A DNA stretch of 64,000 nt from positions 1-64,000 of the forward strand of contig JAMPEB010000010.1 of NCBI GenBank assembly GCA_023665475.1. Reading direction: 5' to 3'. Shown piece by piece: positions 61,751 through 64,000 of this stretch. Below the pieces are notes generated by a model. It did not search any database. It was not told the origin of the DNA and worked only from the letters and a program-made list of their open reading frames with translations. This stretch comes from Lachnoclostridium sp. (lineage in GTDB: Bacteria; Bacillota; Clostridia; Lachnospirales; Lachnospiraceae). The translations under genes were made by a program, and so were the position numbers. Position 1 is the stretch's first letter. Each line of letters starts with the position of its first letter.

Positions 61751-62416
61751 TTGAATTCTATTAAAAATCTTTTATCCGAATCCATGCAGCAAATGGGTAT
61801 GATTGAATCTTTATCCGTTGCCGCAGTTATGACTTCATTGGTTGTTGCGTTTATCTGTTCCATATTGATTTATTTGGTATATCGCTATTTTTATAAGGGT
61901 GTATCCTACTCACCCAGTTTCGGCATGCTTCTGATTATGCTGACTCTGGTTACCGCGTTTATGATTATTTGTATTTCCACCAACCTTGTCCTTTCCCTCG
62001 GCATGGTGGGCGCCCTGTCCATTGTGCGTTTCCGGGCTGCCATAAAGGAACCTTTGGATGTCGGCTTCCTTTTCTTTGCCATTGCCGCAGGGCTTACTTC
62101 CGGCGCGCGGTTATATACTGTTGCCCTCATAGGAACCATCGTTATCAACTTAATCTTCATCCTTTGTTATCTGCTGTTCCATGGCACCGTTTCTTATCTT
62201 TTGGTCATCCGCCATACCGACCAGGCTGCCGACGCTCTGGCTGAGGCGCTGTCCGAATACCGTCTCAAATTAAAGTCCAAAATCCGGCACGACGAGATTA
62301 CGGAAATCACATATGCCCTTTGCGTAAAATCCGGTTCGGAAAAATTGACGGACAAGCTTTCCGCCATTGCCGGAGTGGAAAATGTCGTCTTGGTTCAATA
62401 TAATCAGGAATCGTAA
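61751..62416 (+). CDS. DUF4956 membrane protein
   Basis: About 222 residues from a TTG at 61751 with GGGAGG seven bases upstream; the frame is open 29 codons earlier inside the VTC gene, without a ribosome site. Four helices (near 22-44, 55-75, 79-97, 118-140), the signature LSLGMVGALSIVRFRAAIKEPLD between helices, and a C-terminal ACT-like cytosolic domain of about 75 residues. DUF4956 regularly accompanies VTC and CotH genes and may guide the polymer across the membrane. Confidence 0.88.
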   Translation: MNSIKNLLSESMQQMGMIESLSVAAVMTSLVVAFICSILIYLVYRYFYKGVSYSPSFGMLLIMLTLVTAFMIICISTNLVLSLGMVGALSIVRFRAAIKEPLDVGFLFFAIAAGLTSGARLYTVALIGTIVINLIFILCYLLFHGTVSYLLVIRHTDQAADALAEALSEYRLKLKSKIRHDEITEITYALCVKSGSEKLTDKLSAIAGVENVVLVQYNQES

Positions 62417-62437
62417 TCATTGAGGAGGGAAGCTGTC

Positions 62438-64000
62438 ATGAAGCAGAAACTGTCTAAATGGTGGGCGCCTATTTCCGTATTGCTTCTCGGGGCTATTCTC
62501 AGGCTTTTTTGTCTGGGCTCTGTCCCCGCCGGATTACAGCAGGACGAAGCTTTCCCCATATGGAACTCCCTCTCTTTATTGCGCGACGGCATTGATTCCT
62601 CCGGGAGTTTTCTCCCTGTCTATCTCGCCGATTGGGGGGATGGGCACAGCGCCTTGTACAGTTGGCTCATGATGCCCCTCTTACTATTGAACGGCTTAAA
62701 ATGGAATGCCTTTATCGGCAGGCTTCCCCAGGCGCTGATTGGCATTCTCACCATTTGGGTCGTATATCTTTTATTTCGGAAAATGTTCGGGGATGTTCCC
62801 GCTCTGTGGTGCTCCTTCCTGTTAACTATCTGTCCTTGGCATGTTACCATGTGCCGCTGGGGACTGGACGCCAATCTGGCTCCCGGATTTCTTGTGTTCG
62901 GTCTGTACTTTTTCGTTCTGGGACTTGAGAAACCGAAATATTTTCTCTTATCGGCGCTGACATACGGTCTGAGCCTGTATTGTTATGCCGCCATCTGGCC
63001 CATCGTACCTGTTATGATACTCTGTCAGGTCGTGTACTGCGCTCTTCACGGCAAAATTTCCTTGAACCGTTATACCGCCTCGTCAACGGCGCTGCTCTTC
63101 TTGCTGGCGCTTCCGCTGATGCTTTTTGTGGTAATTAATTCCTTACAGTTACCGCCCATCAGGCTTCCTTTTATGACAATTCCCATTATGTCGGGATACC
63201 GCGGAAACGACCTTACGCTTTCCCTTCCGGAAATGTGGAGTAATTTTAAAAGAGTAGGACGCTTACTTGTGCTTCAGGATATCGGCACTCCCTACGACCT
63301 CGTGATGCCCTACGGCTTGTTCTATGATATCGGCCGCGTTTTTATTGTGATTGGCTTTGTCTGTCTTATGCTTAAGTTGGTCAAAAAGAGCTTACAGCGG
63401 GAGTTTTGCTTTGAATCTTTGATTTTCTTTCAACTGGTAGGCGCCGGAATCAACGGTATTTTGATTGCCATTACCATAAACCGCATCAATTCCCTCTATA
63501 TCCCTCTGGTTTTCTGTGAAGCCTATGGGGTATGGAGCTTTCTCAAATGGCTGTCGCATTTTAAAAAGCGGGCTGCTGCTGCGGCAGGCGCTGTGACAGC
63601 AGCCTTATATCTGATTTGTCTGGCTGCCTTCCAACGGGAATACTATACCGATTACAAAGAATTGGTAAATGCCTATTTTGCCCAAGGTGTTCAGGAATGC
63701 GCTGCTTATGCAGTGGAGAAGAGCTCCGGTCTTGAGGCGCACCCGGATATCATATTCGAGCGGGGCGCCCAATGGCCCAGATTTCTTCTCTTCTGTGACA
63801 TTACCGCCCCGGAATATCTGGAATATGTAACCTACAAGGATAACTATGCAGAACCCGCTGCTTTCCGCAAAGGCGACATCACCTTTTATAACGGCATCGA
63901 CTATGACAATCTGCGGGAAGACGCCATTTATATTATCTATTTCCCGGATGTACCCGTGTTTGAAGAAAACTATACTTTGCGGCAGTTTTATGACTGGTAT
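62438..64000 (+). CDS. GT39/PMT-like membrane glycosyltransferase (partial, runs off window)
   Basis: 521 codons visible and still open at the last base. It starts MKQKLSKWWAPISVLLLGAILR with GGAGGG eight bases upstream. GLQQDEAFPIWNS has the Asp-Glu pair that follows the first helix in ArnT/PMT-type enzymes, which use lipid-linked sugars. At least nine further hydrophobic helices to about residue 400, then a soluble outer domain (YTDYKELVNAYFAQG…). It follows DUF4956 by 21 bases, extending the CotH/VTC neighbourhood to cell-surface glycosylation. Confidence 0.82.
   Translation, partial: MKQKLSKWWAPISVLLLGAILRLFCLGSVPAGLQQDEAFPIWNSLSLLRDGIDSSGSFLPVYLADWGDGHSALYSWLMMPLLLLNGLKWNAFIGRLPQALIGILTIWVVYLLFRKMFGDVPALWCSFLLTICPWHVTMCRWGLDANLAPGFLVFGLYFFVLGLEKPKYFLLSALTYGLSLYCYAAIWPIVPVMILCQVVYCALHGKISLNRYTASSTALLFLLALPLMLFVVINSLQLPPIRLPFMTIPIMSGYRGNDLTLSLPEMWSNFKRVGRLLVLQDIGTPYDLVMPYGLFYDIGRVFIVIGFVCLMLKLVKKSLQREFCFESLIFFQLVGAGINGILIAITINRINSLYIPLVFCEAYGVWSFLKWLSHFKKRAAAAAGAVTAALYLICLAAFQREYYTDYKELVNAYFAQGVQECAAYAVEKSSGLEAHPDIIFERGAQWPRFLLFCDITAPEYLEYVTYKDNYAEPAAFRKGDITFYNGIDYDNLREDAIYIIYFPDVPVFEENYTLRQFYDWY

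Overview
The window reads as a chromosome segment of a spore-forming, Gram-positive Clostridia (Lachnospiraceae-like) bacterium. The basis is a spoVT gene, lipoprotein signals, Shine-Dalgarno/sigma-A style signals before most genes, a T-box leader in front of ileS, an L10 leader, and acidic C-terminal tails on both large RNA polymerase subunits. Most genes lie on the minus strand.

Layout. 1-2.25 kb: the end of a BsuBI/PstI-type restriction-modification pair, lying directly beyond tuf. 2.5-20.3 kb: the large translation/transcription block, read right to left as rpmG-secE-nusG-rplK-rplA-rplJ-rplL-rpoB-rpoC, then an rmlD-like reductase and an SH3 lipoprotein, then rpsL-rpsG-fusA-tuf. Several consensus promoters are visible, together with an L10 autoregulatory leader and a structured rpsG-fusA spacer. 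20.4-28.8 kb: unknown membrane/secreted proteins, an orphan gene between two copies of the glgP 3' end, glycogen phosphorylase and T-box controlled ileS. 28.9-33.2 kb: a tightly packed operon encoding a TIR-transmembrane-DUF285 receptor-like protein, a RyR-domain protein, a SLOG-like domain fused to four transmembrane helices, and an FNT-family channel. This is my main candidate for an undescribed nucleotide-signal/effector system. 33.2-36.2 kb: a DUF3048 lipoprotein and pncB.

36.2-45.4 kb: one long minus-strand gene series. It joins a polar amino-acid ABC importer to a cytidylate-kinase-like protein, a circularly permuted ATP-grasp ligase, an alpha-E protein, a transglutaminase-like protein and two AstE/AspA-like proteins, one with a destroyed zinc site. 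A 134-bp element with perfect 12-bp inverted ends separates the two permease genes. 45.5-47.6 kb: a membrane exporter-like domain fused to a degenerate HAD domain, and spoVT with a sigma-G-like promoter.

47.7-57.4 kb is an accessory, defence-rich stretch. It holds an R2K-like ATP-grasp protein and a multi-hairpin small RNA followed by a frameshifted PemK/ToxN-like toxin gene (type III toxin-antitoxin architecture). Decayed gene fragments, a Panacea-type toxin-antitoxin pair, a sigma-like protein, a PLD-helicase, a methyltransferase and an AT-rich membrane protein follow. 57.5-64 kb: a DUF4430/ECF-S pair, then a CotH protein divergent from a VTC-DUF4956-GT39-like gene series, which suggests surface or polyphosphate-linked functions.

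No rRNA, tRNA, CRISPR array, insertion sequence or replication origin was recognised. Names rest on motif recognition by eye; no database search was possible.
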